Both the position numbers and the translations under genes were made by a program. A stretch of 64,000 nt of DNA. It comes from Desulfobacteraceae bacterium (GTDB taxonomy: Bacteria > Desulfobacterota > Desulfobacteria > Desulfobacterales > Desulfobacteraceae). Numbering within the stretch: position 1 is the stretch's first letter; each line of letters starts with the position of its first letter. Shown piece after piece: positions 1-8,620 of the stretch. The notes under the pieces were generated by a model, which saw nothing but the letters and a program-made list of their open reading frames with translations, searched no databases and was not told the DNA's origin. The stretch covers positions 248,001 to 312,000 of the forward strand of contig JADGFI010000004.1 in NCBI GenBank assembly GCA_016743945.1, in the 5' to 3' direction.

Positions 1-1767
1 GGACGAACCACCCCGTCCATCATTGCCACTGCCAAAAACGGAGAGCGTTTGGCAGGTCAGATCGCCAAAAGACAGGCGGTCACCAATGCCGAAAATACGG
101 TTTTCGGAGTAAAACGACTGATCGGGCGAGATTATGAGGCCCCTGAAGTACAAAAGGACCTGCCAAACCTGCCCTACAGGATAGAAAAAGCTACCAACGG
201 CAGCGTGAAGATTAAACTGCACAATAGAGTTCACACCCCGGCTGAGATATCCTCTTTTATTTTGGCGGACATTAAAAAAACAGCAGAAGCCTATTTGGGT
301 GAAACAGTGACCGATGCCGTTATTACCGTGCCGGCCTATTTTGATGACAGCCAGCGCCAGGCTACCAAAGATGCCGGTAAAATTGCTGGCCTCAATGTTT
401 TGCGGATCATCAATGAACCCACCGCCGCATCTCTTGCCTATGGACTGGATAAAACCAAAGAAGAGACGATTGCCGTTTTTGACCTGGGGGGCGGCACCTT
501 TGATATCTCCATCCTTGAAATCGGGGACGGAATTTTTGAAGTAAAGTCCACCAACGGGGATACCCATCTTGGTGGAGAAGATTTTGACCTGTGCATCCTG
601 GATTTTCTAGCCGATGAATTTAAACGGGATCAAGGCATTGATTTAAGAAAAGATACCATGGCATTGCAGCGGCTCAAGGAAGCAGGAGAGAAAGCAAAAA
701 CAGAATTGTCCGCCGCCATGGAAACCCAAGTCAACCTGCCGTTTATTACGGCCGATGCCAGCGGGCCCAAGCACCTGAATATCAAACTGACCCGGGCCAG
801 ACTGGAAACTCTGGTGGCAGATTTGCTCAACCGGATTGAAACCCCCTGCAGGGAAGCGGTCTCGGATGCGGGAATAACATTTACCGGTATCGGACGGGTG
901 CTCCTTGTAGGAGGTATGACCCGGATGCCGGCGGTCCAACGATTGGTTAAAGAAATATTTGGCCAGGAACCGGACAAAAGTGTGAACCCGGATGAAGTGG
1001 TCTCGCTTGGCGCCGCCATCCAGGGCGGAATCCTCAAAGGTGACTTAAAGGATGTGCTGTTGTTGGATGTAACCCCTCTGTCCCTGGGGATCGAAACAAT
1101 GGGCGGGGTCATGACCCGGCTGATCGAAAAAAATACCACCATTCCCACCCAGAAGAGTGAAATCTTTTCAACGGCGGTGGACAACCAGCCAGCGGTTTCC
1201 ATTCATGTACTCCAGGGGGAACGGGAAATGTCTGCAGACAACAAGACCCTGGGGCAGTTTGAACTGCCTGACATTGCTGGGGCGCCCAGAGGGGTGCCAA
1301 AGATCGAGGTGACCTTTGATATTGATGCAAACGGTATTGTCAATGTGTCGGCAAAGGACAAGGCAACAAGAAAAGAGCAATCCATACGAATCACAACGTC
1401 ATCGGGTCTTTCCAAACAAGAAATTGACACCCTTGTCAGGGAAGCCGAGCGCCATGCCGATGAAGACCGAAAGAAAAAAGAACAGGTCATGGCTCGCAAT
1501 GATGCCGACGGGCTGATCTACCAGGCAGAAAAAATGATCAGCGAAGCCGGTGCCGGGATTGACAGCAATGTAAAGGGCCAGGTGGAAGCTGTTATCGTTA
1601 ATCTGAAACAGGCCATGAAACAGGATGGTGATATCAAGAAATTAAGTGACGACCTGACCCATGCCCTGGCGGCCCTGGGGAAACCTGCTGACACAGGTCA
1701 GGGTCCGGCCGGTAAAACTGCTTCCGATGATGATATTGTGGATGCCGAGTTTGCTGAAGTCGCGTAA
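1..1767 (+). CDS. dnaK: Chaperone protein DnaK (Hsp70), 5' end outside the window
   Basis: ATP-dependent Hsp70 chaperone acting in the cytoplasm with DnaJ and GrpE. The frame is open from base 1 with residues GRTTPS, so the gene starts upstream; the TTG at 49 is not the start. Visible signatures are [21 protein letters not shown], the third Hsp70 signature [14 protein letters not shown], the linker [16 protein letters not shown], a beta-sandwich substrate domain, a helical lid and the acidic tail [13 protein letters not shown]. About 588 codons are in the window, so only a few dozen N-terminal residues (first phosphate loop) are missing. It converges on metF, with a long inverted repeat between the two. 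Identification is essentially certain. Confidence 0.98.
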   Translation, partial: GRTTPSIIATAKNGERLAGQIAKRQAVTNAENTVFGVKRLIGRDYEAPEVQKDLPNLPYRIEKATNGSVKIKLHNRVHTPAEISSFILADIKKTAEAYLGETVTDAVITVPAYFDDSQRQATKDAGKIAGLNVLRIINEPTAASLAYGLDKTKEETIAVFDLGGGTFDISILEIGDGIFEVKSTNGDTHLGGEDFDLCILDFLADEFKRDQGIDLRKDTMALQRLKEAGEKAKTELSAAMETQVNLPFITADASGPKHLNIKLTRARLETLVADLLNRIETPCREAVSDAGITFTGIGRVLLVGGMTRMPAVQRLVKEIFGQEPDKSVNPDEVVSLGAAIQGGILKGDLKDVLLLDVTPLSLGIETMGGVMTRLIEKNTTIPTQKSEIFSTAVDNQPAVSIHVLQGEREMSADNKTLGQFELPDIAGAPRGVPKIEVTFDIDANGIVNVSAKDKATRKEQSIRITTSSGLSKQEIDTLVREAERHADEDRKKKEQVMARNDADGLIYQAEKMISEAGAGIDSNVKGQVEAVIVNLKQAMKQDGDIKKLSDDLTHALAALGKPADTGQGPAGKTASDDDIVDAEFAEVA

Positions 1768-1780
1768 AGGTCCCACCTTC

Positions 1781-1825
1781 ATAAACGTGTTGCAGGCAGA
1801 AAGACGATTCCTGCAACACGTTTAT
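1781..1825. terminator. Perfect 16-bp inverted repeat between convergent dnaK and metF
   Basis: Bases 1781-1796 and 1810-1825 are exact reverse complements, separated by a 13-base loop. The repeat lies 14 bases after the dnaK stop and 19 bases before the metF stop on the other strand. No clear T-run follows on the plus strand, so it may be a bidirectional terminator or a 3'-end stabilising hairpin. Confidence 0.7.
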
Positions 1826-1843
1826 GGTTAAACAATTAAATAA

Positions 1844-2776
1844 TTAAACCGCAGGTCTTGGCAATACCTTTGCCCTTTGGGCAATTTCAGGGACTTTGTG
1901 TTCCCATTCAATGGCCATCAGGTGGACGCCTGCGACGCCTTGCATCTGCTTGAACTCTTCAATCTGTTCAAGGGCAAAGCAAATGCCTTCTTCCGACTGA
2001 TCTTTTTTATTCACCCCTTTGAGGCGATTGATCAACGCGTCGGGGATGTCCATCCCGGGAACAAATTTTTTCATGAAATTTGCCATGCCGGCGTTTTTCA
2101 TGGGGGTTACCCCGGCAAGGATATGGCAGCCTTTGTCTAGACCCATGTCCACGACTTTTTTCATGAAGTCCCTGAACTTGTCCATGTTAAAGATACACTG
2201 GGTCTGGATAAAATCAGCCCCTGCCGTGATTTTGTTGGCAAGCCTGTGTACCCTGAATTCATAGGGGTCTGCAAAGGGGTTGCAGGCAGCTCCCACAAAT
2301 AATTTCGGGGCAACATCAATATCTTCATCGTTCATGAATTTTCCCTGGTCCCGCATTTTCTTTACCAGGGCAATCAATTGCATGGAATCAATATCATGGA
2401 CATTCTTTGCCTGGGGGTGGTTGCCAAAGCTCTGGTGATCCCCTGAAAGGCAGAGCATATTGCGTATGCCAAGGGCGTGGGCTCCCAGAATATCGCTCAT
2501 CATTGCCAGACGGTTTCGATCGCGGCAGACCATCTGGAAATTGGGTTCAAGTCCTTCTTCCACCATGAGTCTGGATGCGGCAAGAGATGACATTCTTACC
2601 ACGGCGGTCTGATTGTCCGTTACATTAACGGCATCCACATTGCCCTTGAGATATTGGAATTTTTTCTTGAGATGCTCTACATTGGCTCCCTTTGGCGGGC
2701 CGCATTCTCCTGTAAAAGCAAAATAACCGGCTTTCAGAACCTTTTCAAGATTACTTCCTGATTTTAGCTCACTCAT
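1844..2776 (-). CDS. metF: Methylenetetrahydrofolate reductase (MetF)
   Basis: Flavin enzyme of 310 residues that reduces methylene-THF to methyl-THF in the methyl branch of the reductive acetyl-CoA pathway, or runs the reverse during acetyl oxidation. Family features are the early FTGECGPPKGAN stretch with the catalytic-type Glu, NVTDNQ, a GDH turn near residue 117, and the FIQTQCIFNM and LAGVTPMKNAGMANFM barrel strands. A GGAG-type site lies upstream of the ATG. It is the last gene of the minus-strand operon, 112 bases after metV, and that gap holds a hairpin. As in acetogens such as Moorella, MetF beside MetV and Hdr/Mvh genes suggests a large complex fed by Hdr subunits rather than a free NADH-dependent MetF. 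A more divergent MetF paralogue sits at the other end of the operon. Confidence 0.93.
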   Translation of the reverse strand: MSELKSGSNLEKVLKAGYFAFTGECGPPKGANVEHLKKKFQYLKGNVDAVNVTDNQTAVVRMSSLAASRLMVEEGLEPNFQMVCRDRNRLAMMSDILGAHALGIRNMLCLSGDHQSFGNHPQAKNVHDIDSMQLIALVKKMRDQGKFMNDEDIDVAPKLFVGAACNPFADPYEFRVHRLANKITAGADFIQTQCIFNMDKFRDFMKKVVDMGLDKGCHILAGVTPMKNAGMANFMKKFVPGMDIPDALINRLKGVNKKDQSEEGICFALEQIEEFKQMQGVAGVHLMAIEWEHKVPEIAQRAKVLPRPAV

Positions 2777-2850
2777 TGGGGTTATCTCCTTTGCTATTTA
2801 TATGAAACTTTGGTCAAGATATTGTAATCATAGGGGCTTCATTCTTCGTT

Positions 2851-2883
2851 ATGGCCAGGAGCAAATACCTGTGCTCCGGCCAT
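2851..2883 (-). other. Hairpin in the metV-metF gap
   Basis: ATGGCC plus GGAGCA (one bulged A) pair with TGCTCC plus GGCCAT across an 8-base loop, just after the metV stop. No T-run follows in the transcribed direction. An intercistronic stabilising or processing element is more likely than a full terminator, because metF has no obvious promoter of its own. Confidence 0.45.
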
Positions 2884-2888
2884 GCCGG

Positions 2889-3566
2889 TTATATATTTCC
2901 TTCAACCAGTTCTTCTCTTATGCTTCTTCGGGGGCCTCCGTCTCTTGCGGTTCTCCAGTCTTTAAACCCTTTGACCCCCATAAGATCTCCAATCGTTCCT
3001 GCTTGAGTTTTTTTGGTGACAATGGCATCCCAGACGCAGATCGTGTCGGCATTTACCTCACATATCCCCTTGGATGATCCACCACAGGGACCGTGCAAAA
3101 GGCTTTTAGCGCAACGGGCAATGGGGCAGAGCCCGCCAAAATTATGGATGCCGCAGGTGCCGCAGCCGGCACACCGTTCTTCCCAGATTCCGTGTTGAAC
3201 GGCACCGCCAAAAAAGGTGGTATTCACCCCTGGATAGAAGGTCATGTCTTTGTACATCTCAGACAAAAATTGGGGTCCCACACCACAGGCAAGGGAGATT
3301 ACGGACTCATAGTCATTTACAATATCATTGATCTGGGCCACATATTCGTTGTCACATTGCCTTTCCAAGGCCCTGACATCAATATCAATCTCTTCTCCCT
3401 GTTGTTTTCTTGCAATCTTAAGGGTGGATGCCAATATTTCAGATTCTTTCAACCCCCCGACATTACAGACGGTAACGCATCCCTTACATCCGAGGATGAG
3501 AATTTTTTTATCGGTTTTTACCATTGCCAAAATTTCCTGGATAGGCTTGCGATCTGCTACTATCAT
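2889..3566 (-). CDS. metV: MetV: cysteine-rich methylene-THF reductase partner protein
   Basis: A 225-residue protein of the methylene-THF-reductase C-terminal (MetV) family, the obligate partner of MetF in acetogens and many sulfate reducers. The N-terminal half has LGCKGCVTVCNVGG and a GVGPQFLSE strand. The C-terminal half carries a dense Cys set, CAGCGTCG, GGLCPIARC, HGPCGG and GICEVN, suited to binding Fe-S clusters or zinc. The start is supported by a GAGGTGA site upstream of the ATG. It lies between mvhD (107-base gap) and metF (112-base gap). Known role: needed for MetF activity and probably passes electrons from Hdr/Mvh subunits to the MetF flavin. The cluster type cannot be read from sequence. 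Confidence 0.9.
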   Translation of the reverse strand: MIVADRKPIQEILAMVKTDKKILILGCKGCVTVCNVGGLKESEILASTLKIARKQQGEEIDIDVRALERQCDNEYVAQINDIVNDYESVISLACGVGPQFLSEMYKDMTFYPGVNTTFFGGAVQHGIWEERCAGCGTCGIHNFGGLCPIARCAKSLLHGPCGGSSKGICEVNADTICVWDAIVTKKTQAGTIGDLMGVKGFKDWRTARDGGPRRSIREELVEGNI

Positions 3567-3673
3567 GATTCACCTCTATATTTTTTGATGGTGGTGAAAT
3601 TTTTTTGTTCAACACAATTTTTATGGGAAAAAGCGAGAACAATTATCAGCAACATGGGCTTTTTCGGTGTGAT

Positions 3674-4102
3674 CTAGGCTGCGTGACCCTTTTTGACCGG
3701 CGTTGGCCCCAGTTGCCGAATTCTTTCAACCATTTCTGTGGCAATCTTTGCAAATTTTGCCCCCTGGGCGGAAGAGAGGTTGAACATCTCAACCCGTTCC
3801 GGTTCAATGCCGATCTCTGTTAATGTTTTTTTGACATATTCAACCTTTTTGCGCGCCTTTAGATTGCCCTGTTTGAAATGGCACTCACCTTCAAGACAGC
3901 CGGCAACATATACCCCGTCTGCTCCGTTTTCAATGGCATTGAGCAGATGGATTATATCTATTCTTCCGGTGCACGGCAGTTGAATGATCTTGACGTGGGA
4001 AGGATAGGAAAGCCTCATGGAACCTGCCAGGTCCCCTGCTGCATACGCTCAGTACTGACAGCAAAAAGCGATTATCCTGGGTTCAAATTCTTGGATCATC
4101 AT
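3674..4102 (-). CDS. mvhD: MvhD-type electron-transfer subunit, probable selenoprotein
   Basis: Delta subunit of the methyl-viologen hydrogenase family, which passes electrons to HdrA by a [2Fe-2S] centre. Translation from the ATG at 4102 (AAGGGAG site upstream) gives MMIQEFEPRIIAFCCQY, then an in-frame UGA at 4051-4049, then AYAAGDLAGSMRLSYP and a normal MvhD body with PCTGRID, DGVYVAGCLEGECHF and the tail KKGHAA. In the family the UGA position is a conserved Cys of a CxxC pair, so selenocysteine at residue 18 gives CQYU. Reading UGA as Sec yields 142 residues, the expected family length. Starting at the later ATG (4018) would lose the cluster motif. A hairpin suited to a SECIS follows. The gene ends the hdrCB-hdrA-mvhD block and starts 30 bases after hdrA. 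Confidence 0.88.
4019..4034 (-). promoter_or_regulatory. Putative SECIS hairpin for the mvhD UGA
   Basis: In the mRNA, the run GGACCUGGCAGGUUCC folds with GGA pairing UCC, CCU pairing AGG, one bulged U and a GGC triloop. It begins 14 bases after the UGA. A bulged U and a loop starting with GG are features of bacterial SECIS elements bound by SelB. Its core CCUGGCAGG nearly matches the hairpin after the hdrCB UGA. Confidence 0.65.
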
Positions 4103-4132
4103 TGATCTCCCTTCATCTAAGTTTTTTATGGT

Positions 4133-7100
4133 TTATGCCACCTCAAAAAGGGCATTGGTCTTTGCCATGATCTGCTGGTCTGTGAAATGTCCCAGCACAA
4201 TTGCCTTGCCCGGGCATTCTGCCACACAGGCACCGCATCCGTGACATTGGGATGCATCAATAATGGCATATCCATCCGAATTTATATGTGGAATTTCATA
4301 GGGACAGGTCCGAACACAGGTAAGGCAGGCCGCACATTTTTCAGCCGTCACCTTTGCAACCATGCCGCCCACCATGAGAGAATCTTTGGATAGAATGGTC
4401 ATGGCCCTTGCAACCGCAGCCCTTGCCTGGGCAATACTCTCTTCAACGGGCTTTGGATAATGGGCAAGGCCTGCCACAAACAATCCGTCCGATGCAAAAT
4501 CAACCGGCCGAAGCTTTGCATGGGCCTCCACCAGGAAGCCTTCATTGTTTACCGGCACTTTAAATTTTTCAAAAAGAGGTTTGTTGTCTGCCGGAACAAT
4601 ACCCGCTGCCAATATCACAAGATCCGGATGAACAATCAAGGGTATGCCCAGGACATGATCTTGGATTGAAAATTCCAGCTTTTTATCAGAATTTTCCCTG
4701 AGCGTGGGTTTTTCTTCAAGGTTATACCGGAAAAACAAGATGCCCAATTGTCTTGCCTTCTGGTACAGCTCTTCCCTGAATCCATAGGATCTGATGTCCC
4801 GATACATAACATAGACGCGTTTTTTTGGGTCCATCTGTTTTAAGGCAATGGCACTTTTGAGGCTGTGGGTACAGCAGACCTTGCTACAAAAAGGGTTTTC
4901 CTCGTTTCTTGAGCCAACGCATTGGATAAAAACAATGACCGAGGCCAGCTTGATCCTGTCGTCTTGTTCCCGGAGGGCCGCATCCATATCCAGGTGGGTC
5001 AGTACATTTGGGTGGTCTCCATAGAGATATTCCAAGGGCTTGTATTCCTTTGCCCCTGTGGCAAGAATGGCTGCTCCATGTTCAATGGCGGTCTGTTTGC
5101 CCTTGGATGTGACCTTGGTAAGAAAATTACCCACAGCCCCTGTAAAAGACATAACTTGTGTATCAAGATATAGACGGATGTGGGGATCAGATTTGGTTCT
5201 TTCCACCAGATTTTCAAGATAATCCCCGATGCTTTCTCCCTGCCAGGTGGAATTGAGCGTGGCTGCGACTCCGCCAAGTTGGGATGTTTTTTCCACCAGA
5301 TGAACATCGATATTCTGGGCTGCTGCGCTAAGGGCTGCTTCCATGCCTGCCACCCCACCGCCTATCACAAGGAGGGACTTTTTAATATCCAGGCTCACCT
5401 GGTGCAAAGGTTCCACAACGATAGCTTTTGCAACTGCCATTCGCACCAGGTCTTTGGCTTTTTGGGTGGCCTTAATAGGGTCTTTCATATGGACCCAGGT
5501 GTTCTGATCTCTGATATTTGCCATTTCAAACAGATACTTGTTGAGCCCTGCATCCCGTATGGTCTCCTGGAACAAGGGTTCATGGGTTCTGGGTGAACAG
5601 GATGCAACCACCACCCGATTGATGCCCTTTTCAATGATAATTTGCTTAATATGCTCCTGGCTGTCCTGGGAACAGGTAAAAAGATTATCCTCAACATGGA
5701 CAACATGGGGCAGACCTGCGGCATAGTCCCTTATTGCCGGCACATCGGCAATGCCGCCGATATTGATGCCGCAATTGCAGACAAACACCCCAATTTTTGG
5801 GTCCTGGCCGGAAAAATCAATTTCAGGCACAAGCTGTCTGGTCCTGGTCTGGCTCCACCTTCCGGCCGTTAACGCCATGGCTGCTGTTGCCGCTGCGGCC
5901 GATGCCTCCATGACAGAACCGGGGATATCCTTGGGTTCCTGGAAGGTTCCGCAGACATATACTCCCTTTTTACTGGTGCAAACAGGGGATAAATTATCTG
6001 TTTTGGCAAACCCATGGCAATTGAGTTCTATTCCCAACTTTTCTGCCAGAACTCCGGCATCTTTGTTGGGTGCAAGCCCTATGGACAAAACCACCATATC
6101 AAAGATTTCTTCAATGGTATTGCCGGCTTCAGAAGCGTAAACAAGCCTATAGGTATCGTCGGGTTCCGGAAAGACCGAATGAATCCTTGATCTGATGAAC
6201 CTCACCCCATTGTCGTCTTCGGCCCGGATATTATATTTGTCAAATTCTTTCCCATGGGTTCTCATGTCCATGAAAAAGATAGCCGTATCAAGATCCCGGT
6301 CGCTGTGTTCCTTTGCAATAATGGCCTGTTTGTTGGCATACATGCAGCAGACCCCGGAACAATAGGCGTGGTCGCCCTTGTTGATGTCCCTTGACCCCAC
6401 ACATTGGAGCCAGGCGATTTTTTCAGGTTCTCGATTGTCCGAAGGCCGGACCAGGTGTCCGCCATAGGGACCTGATGCCGAAAGCACTCTTTCAAATTCC
6501 AGACTGGTCATTACATTGGGGCTGTGACCGTAACAATAGGGGGGCATCACACTTGGCTCAAAGGGTGTAAATCCTGGGGAGAGGATAATGGCGCCCACAT
6601 CAATTTTGTGTTCCTTTTGCACCATGCTGTGATCCACGGCATGGGCAAGGCAGGCATCCACGCATTGGAGGCATTCGGAACAAAACCCGCAGTTAAGGCA
6701 TCTTGCCGCTTCTTTTGTGCCCTCTTTTTTGCCATATCCCAGTTCAACCTCATTAAAATTGCCATACCGCTGGGAAGGATCAAGTTCAGCCGTTTTATAC
6801 CGGCCTTCAAATTTATAATCCTGTTCATACTTCTGGGGAATGGGCCTGTATTTGGGATTTTCAACCCCAAGAACCTGCCGTCCCTTTTCCATGTCAAAGC
6901 CCAAAAGGTATCGGAAAATGGACTCTGCCGCTTCCATGCCCGCTGCCACAGCGGCAATAGCAACACTGGGACCTGTCTGGAGATCACCGCCGGCAAACAC
7001 GGCTTTTTTGTCAGTGGCAAGGGTGACAGGGGTCACCCGGGCAGTGTCCCACCGGCTGATCTTCACCCCGGCAAGATCTTCCAGGGCCAAAAGATCGGGT

Positions 7101-8572
7101 TTCTGACCAATGGCAGGAATGAGCTGGTCAATTTTAACTTCATATTCACTTCCCACAACCGGTATGGGGCGCCTTCTGCCGGATTCATCCGGCTGGCCCA
7201 GTGCCATTTGAATCACCCCCAGGATTTTGACTTTCCCGTTTTCTCCTTTTATCTGCTGGGGGGCTGCAAGATAGACGATTTTAACCCCCTCATCCAGGGC
7301 CGCAATGATCTCCTCTTCCCAGGCCGGCATCTCCTGCCGGGTTCTGCGGTAAAAAATAGTAACCTTTTGGGCCCCCAGCCGGACAGCAGACCTTGCAACG
7401 TCAATGGCAACATTTCCGCCGCCGATGATGCCGACCTGTCTGCCGACCCAGGTTTTGCCGGTCAGATTAAGCTCCCGTAAAAAATTTACTCCCTGGCAGA
7501 CGCCTTCAATCTCTTCACCCGGGATGCCCAGAGCGATTCCTTTGTGGGCACCCAGCCCCAGAAAAACAGCATCAAAACCGTCGGCCAGAAGGCTGTCCAC
7601 GGTAAAATCCCTTCCAAGAGAGGTGTTGAGTCTTATCTGTACCCCCAGATTGGTGATTATTTCTATATCCTGATCAAGAATCTTTCTGGGCAGACGATGG
7701 TCTGGAATTCCCACCCGAAGCATTCCGCCGGCCTCGGGCAGGGCTTCAAAAATGATTGAATCAACCCCTTTTCTGGCCAGGTGATAGGCTGTTGATAAAC
7801 CAGCCGGCCCAGAACCTATAATAGCAACTTTTTTGCCAAGGCTCGGGGCACATTTTATTTTTACATTTCTTGGGTCAAAGCTGTCTGCGGCAAGCCGTTT
7901 TAAATCCCTTATGGCAATAGGTTCATCGACATCGCATCGTCTGCATGCATCCTCGCATTCGTGGGGGCAGATTCTGCCGAGCACACCGGGCAAGGGCAGC
8001 TGTTCCATGATGATTTCCAGGGCCTGCTCATATTTGCCCTGCTTGACCATCTGGACATAGCCCTGGACATTGAGTCCGGCCGGACATGTCAGGCTGCAGG
8101 GGGCCTTGTCTTTTTTCTCAATGGCAAATCCAGACGGCATGGCCTGGGGATAGAGCTTGAAGGCAGCCTTCCTGTTTCTTAGATTTTCGTCAAAACCACT
8201 TGGCAATTCCACCGGGCAGACGGTTGAACATTCACCACAGGCGGTACATTTTTCAAGATCAATAAACCGTGGATTTTCTTTTAATTTTACACAAAAATCG
8301 CCTTCAATCCCTGTGACCGCTTCAATCTGAGTCATGGTGAACAATTTGATATTCAGGTGCCTGCCGGCTTCCACAAGTTTTGGGGAGATGATGCACATGG
8401 AGCAGTCATTGGTAGGAAAGGTCTTGTCCAATTGTGCCATTGTTCCGCCGATTGCCGTGTTCTTGTCCACAAGGTATACAAAAAATCCTGAATCCGCCAG
8501 ATCCAGAGATGCCTGGATACCGGCAATGCCGGCGCCCACGACCATTACCGCCCCGCTTTTCTTTTTGGTCAT
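4133..8572 (-). CDS. hdrA: Giant HdrA: two HdrA units with an inserted GltD-like NAD(P)H module
   Basis: FAD and Fe-S electron-transfer protein of 1479 residues, far longer than ordinary HdrA (about 650). An N-terminal HdrA-type flavin fold (GAGIAG near 13, CSMC near 57) carries the 4Fe-4S motif CTACGECSTVCP near 109. A glutamate-synthase-small-subunit-like module follows from about 158 to 580, with CSLTCPAGLN, RICPHECEDACRR and two dinucleotide folds (GSGPAG, GGGNVA). The first HdrA unit then resumes with CLNCGFCSECLQCVDAC and FMDMRTHGKEFD. A second HdrA unit starts at VCNCGINIGG, followed by GGGVAGMEAAL, IQCVGSRNEENPFCSKVCC and two C-terminal ferredoxin motifs (CAACLTCVRTCP, CHGCGACVAECP). 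All cluster residues are Cys; there is no internal UGA. The GltD-like part suggests NAD(P)H exchange and possible flavin-based bifurcation. The start has a GGAGGG site. Confidence 0.93.
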   Translation of the reverse strand: MTKKKSGAVMVVGAGIAGIQASLDLADSGFFVYLVDKNTAIGGTMAQLDKTFPTNDCSMCIISPKLVEAGRHLNIKLFTMTQIEAVTGIEGDFCVKLKENPRFIDLEKCTACGECSTVCPVELPSGFDENLRNRKAAFKLYPQAMPSGFAIEKKDKAPCSLTCPAGLNVQGYVQMVKQGKYEQALEIIMEQLPLPGVLGRICPHECEDACRRCDVDEPIAIRDLKRLAADSFDPRNVKIKCAPSLGKKVAIIGSGPAGLSTAYHLARKGVDSIIFEALPEAGGMLRVGIPDHRLPRKILDQDIEIITNLGVQIRLNTSLGRDFTVDSLLADGFDAVFLGLGAHKGIALGIPGEEIEGVCQGVNFLRELNLTGKTWVGRQVGIIGGGNVAIDVARSAVRLGAQKVTIFYRRTRQEMPAWEEEIIAALDEGVKIVYLAAPQQIKGENGKVKILGVIQMALGQPDESGRRRPIPVVGSEYEVKIDQLIPAIGQKPDLLALEDLAGVKISRWDTARVTPVTLATDKKAVFAGGDLQTGPSVAIAAVAAGMEAAESIFRYLLGFDMEKGRQVLGVENPKYRPIPQKYEQDYKFEGRYKTAELDPSQRYGNFNEVELGYGKKEGTKEAARCLNCGFCSECLQCVDACLAHAVDHSMVQKEHKIDVGAIILSPGFTPFEPSVMPPYCYGHSPNVMTSLEFERVLSASGPYGGHLVRPSDNREPEKIAWLQCVGSRDINKGDHAYCSGVCCMYANKQAIIAKEHSDRDLDTAIFFMDMRTHGKEFDKYNIRAEDDNGVRFIRSRIHSVFPEPDDTYRLVYASEAGNTIEEIFDMVVLSIGLAPNKDAGVLAEKLGIELNCHGFAKTDNLSPVCTSKKGVYVCGTFQEPKDIPGSVMEASAAAATAAMALTAGRWSQTRTRQLVPEIDFSGQDPKIGVFVCNCGINIGGIADVPAIRDYAAGLPHVVHVEDNLFTCSQDSQEHIKQIIIEKGINRVVVASCSPRTHEPLFQETIRDAGLNKYLFEMANIRDQNTWVHMKDPIKATQKAKDLVRMAVAKAIVVEPLHQVSLDIKKSLLVIGGGVAGMEAALSAAAQNIDVHLVEKTSQLGGVAATLNSTWQGESIGDYLENLVERTKSDPHIRLYLDTQVMSFTGAVGNFLTKVTSKGKQTAIEHGAAILATGAKEYKPLEYLYGDHPNVLTHLDMDAALREQDDRIKLASVIVFIQCVGSRNEENPFCSKVCCTHSLKSAIALKQMDPKKRVYVMYRDIRSYGFREELYQKARQLGILFFRYNLEEKPTLRENSDKKLEFSIQDHVLGIPLIVHPDLVILAAGIVPADNKPLFEKFKVPVNNEGFLVEAHAKLRPVDFASDGLFVAGLAHYPKPVEESIAQARAAVARAMTILSKDSLMVGGMVAKVTAEKCAACLTCVRTCPYEIPHINSDGYAIIDASQCHGCGACVAECPGKAIVLGHFTDQQIMAKTNALFEVA

Positions 8573-8586
8573 CTGTATCCCTCCAT

Positions 8587-8620
8587 TTTATAGTCCCACA
8601 AGGTTTATAGTCCCACAAGG
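8587..8620. repeat. 17-bp exact tandem duplication at the hdrCB 3' end
   Basis: TTTATAGTCCCACAAGG occurs twice head to tail (8587-8603, 8604-8620). It covers the last codons and stop of the hdrCB-like gene and the start of the gap before hdrA. The coding copy supplies the true C-terminus; the second copy lies after the stop. Confidence 0.9.

Noticed and set aside
630-1202. 190-codon minus-strand frame inside dnaK
   Set aside because: The dnaK coding assignment is certain and this frame has no independent support.
3093-3677. 194-codon plus-strand frame
   Set aside because: Overlaps metV antisense and shows no domain or ribosome site.
6524-7480. 318-codon open frame on the plus strand
   Set aside because: It lies entirely antisense to the well-supported hdrA and has no recognisable protein motifs; a codon-bias shadow.
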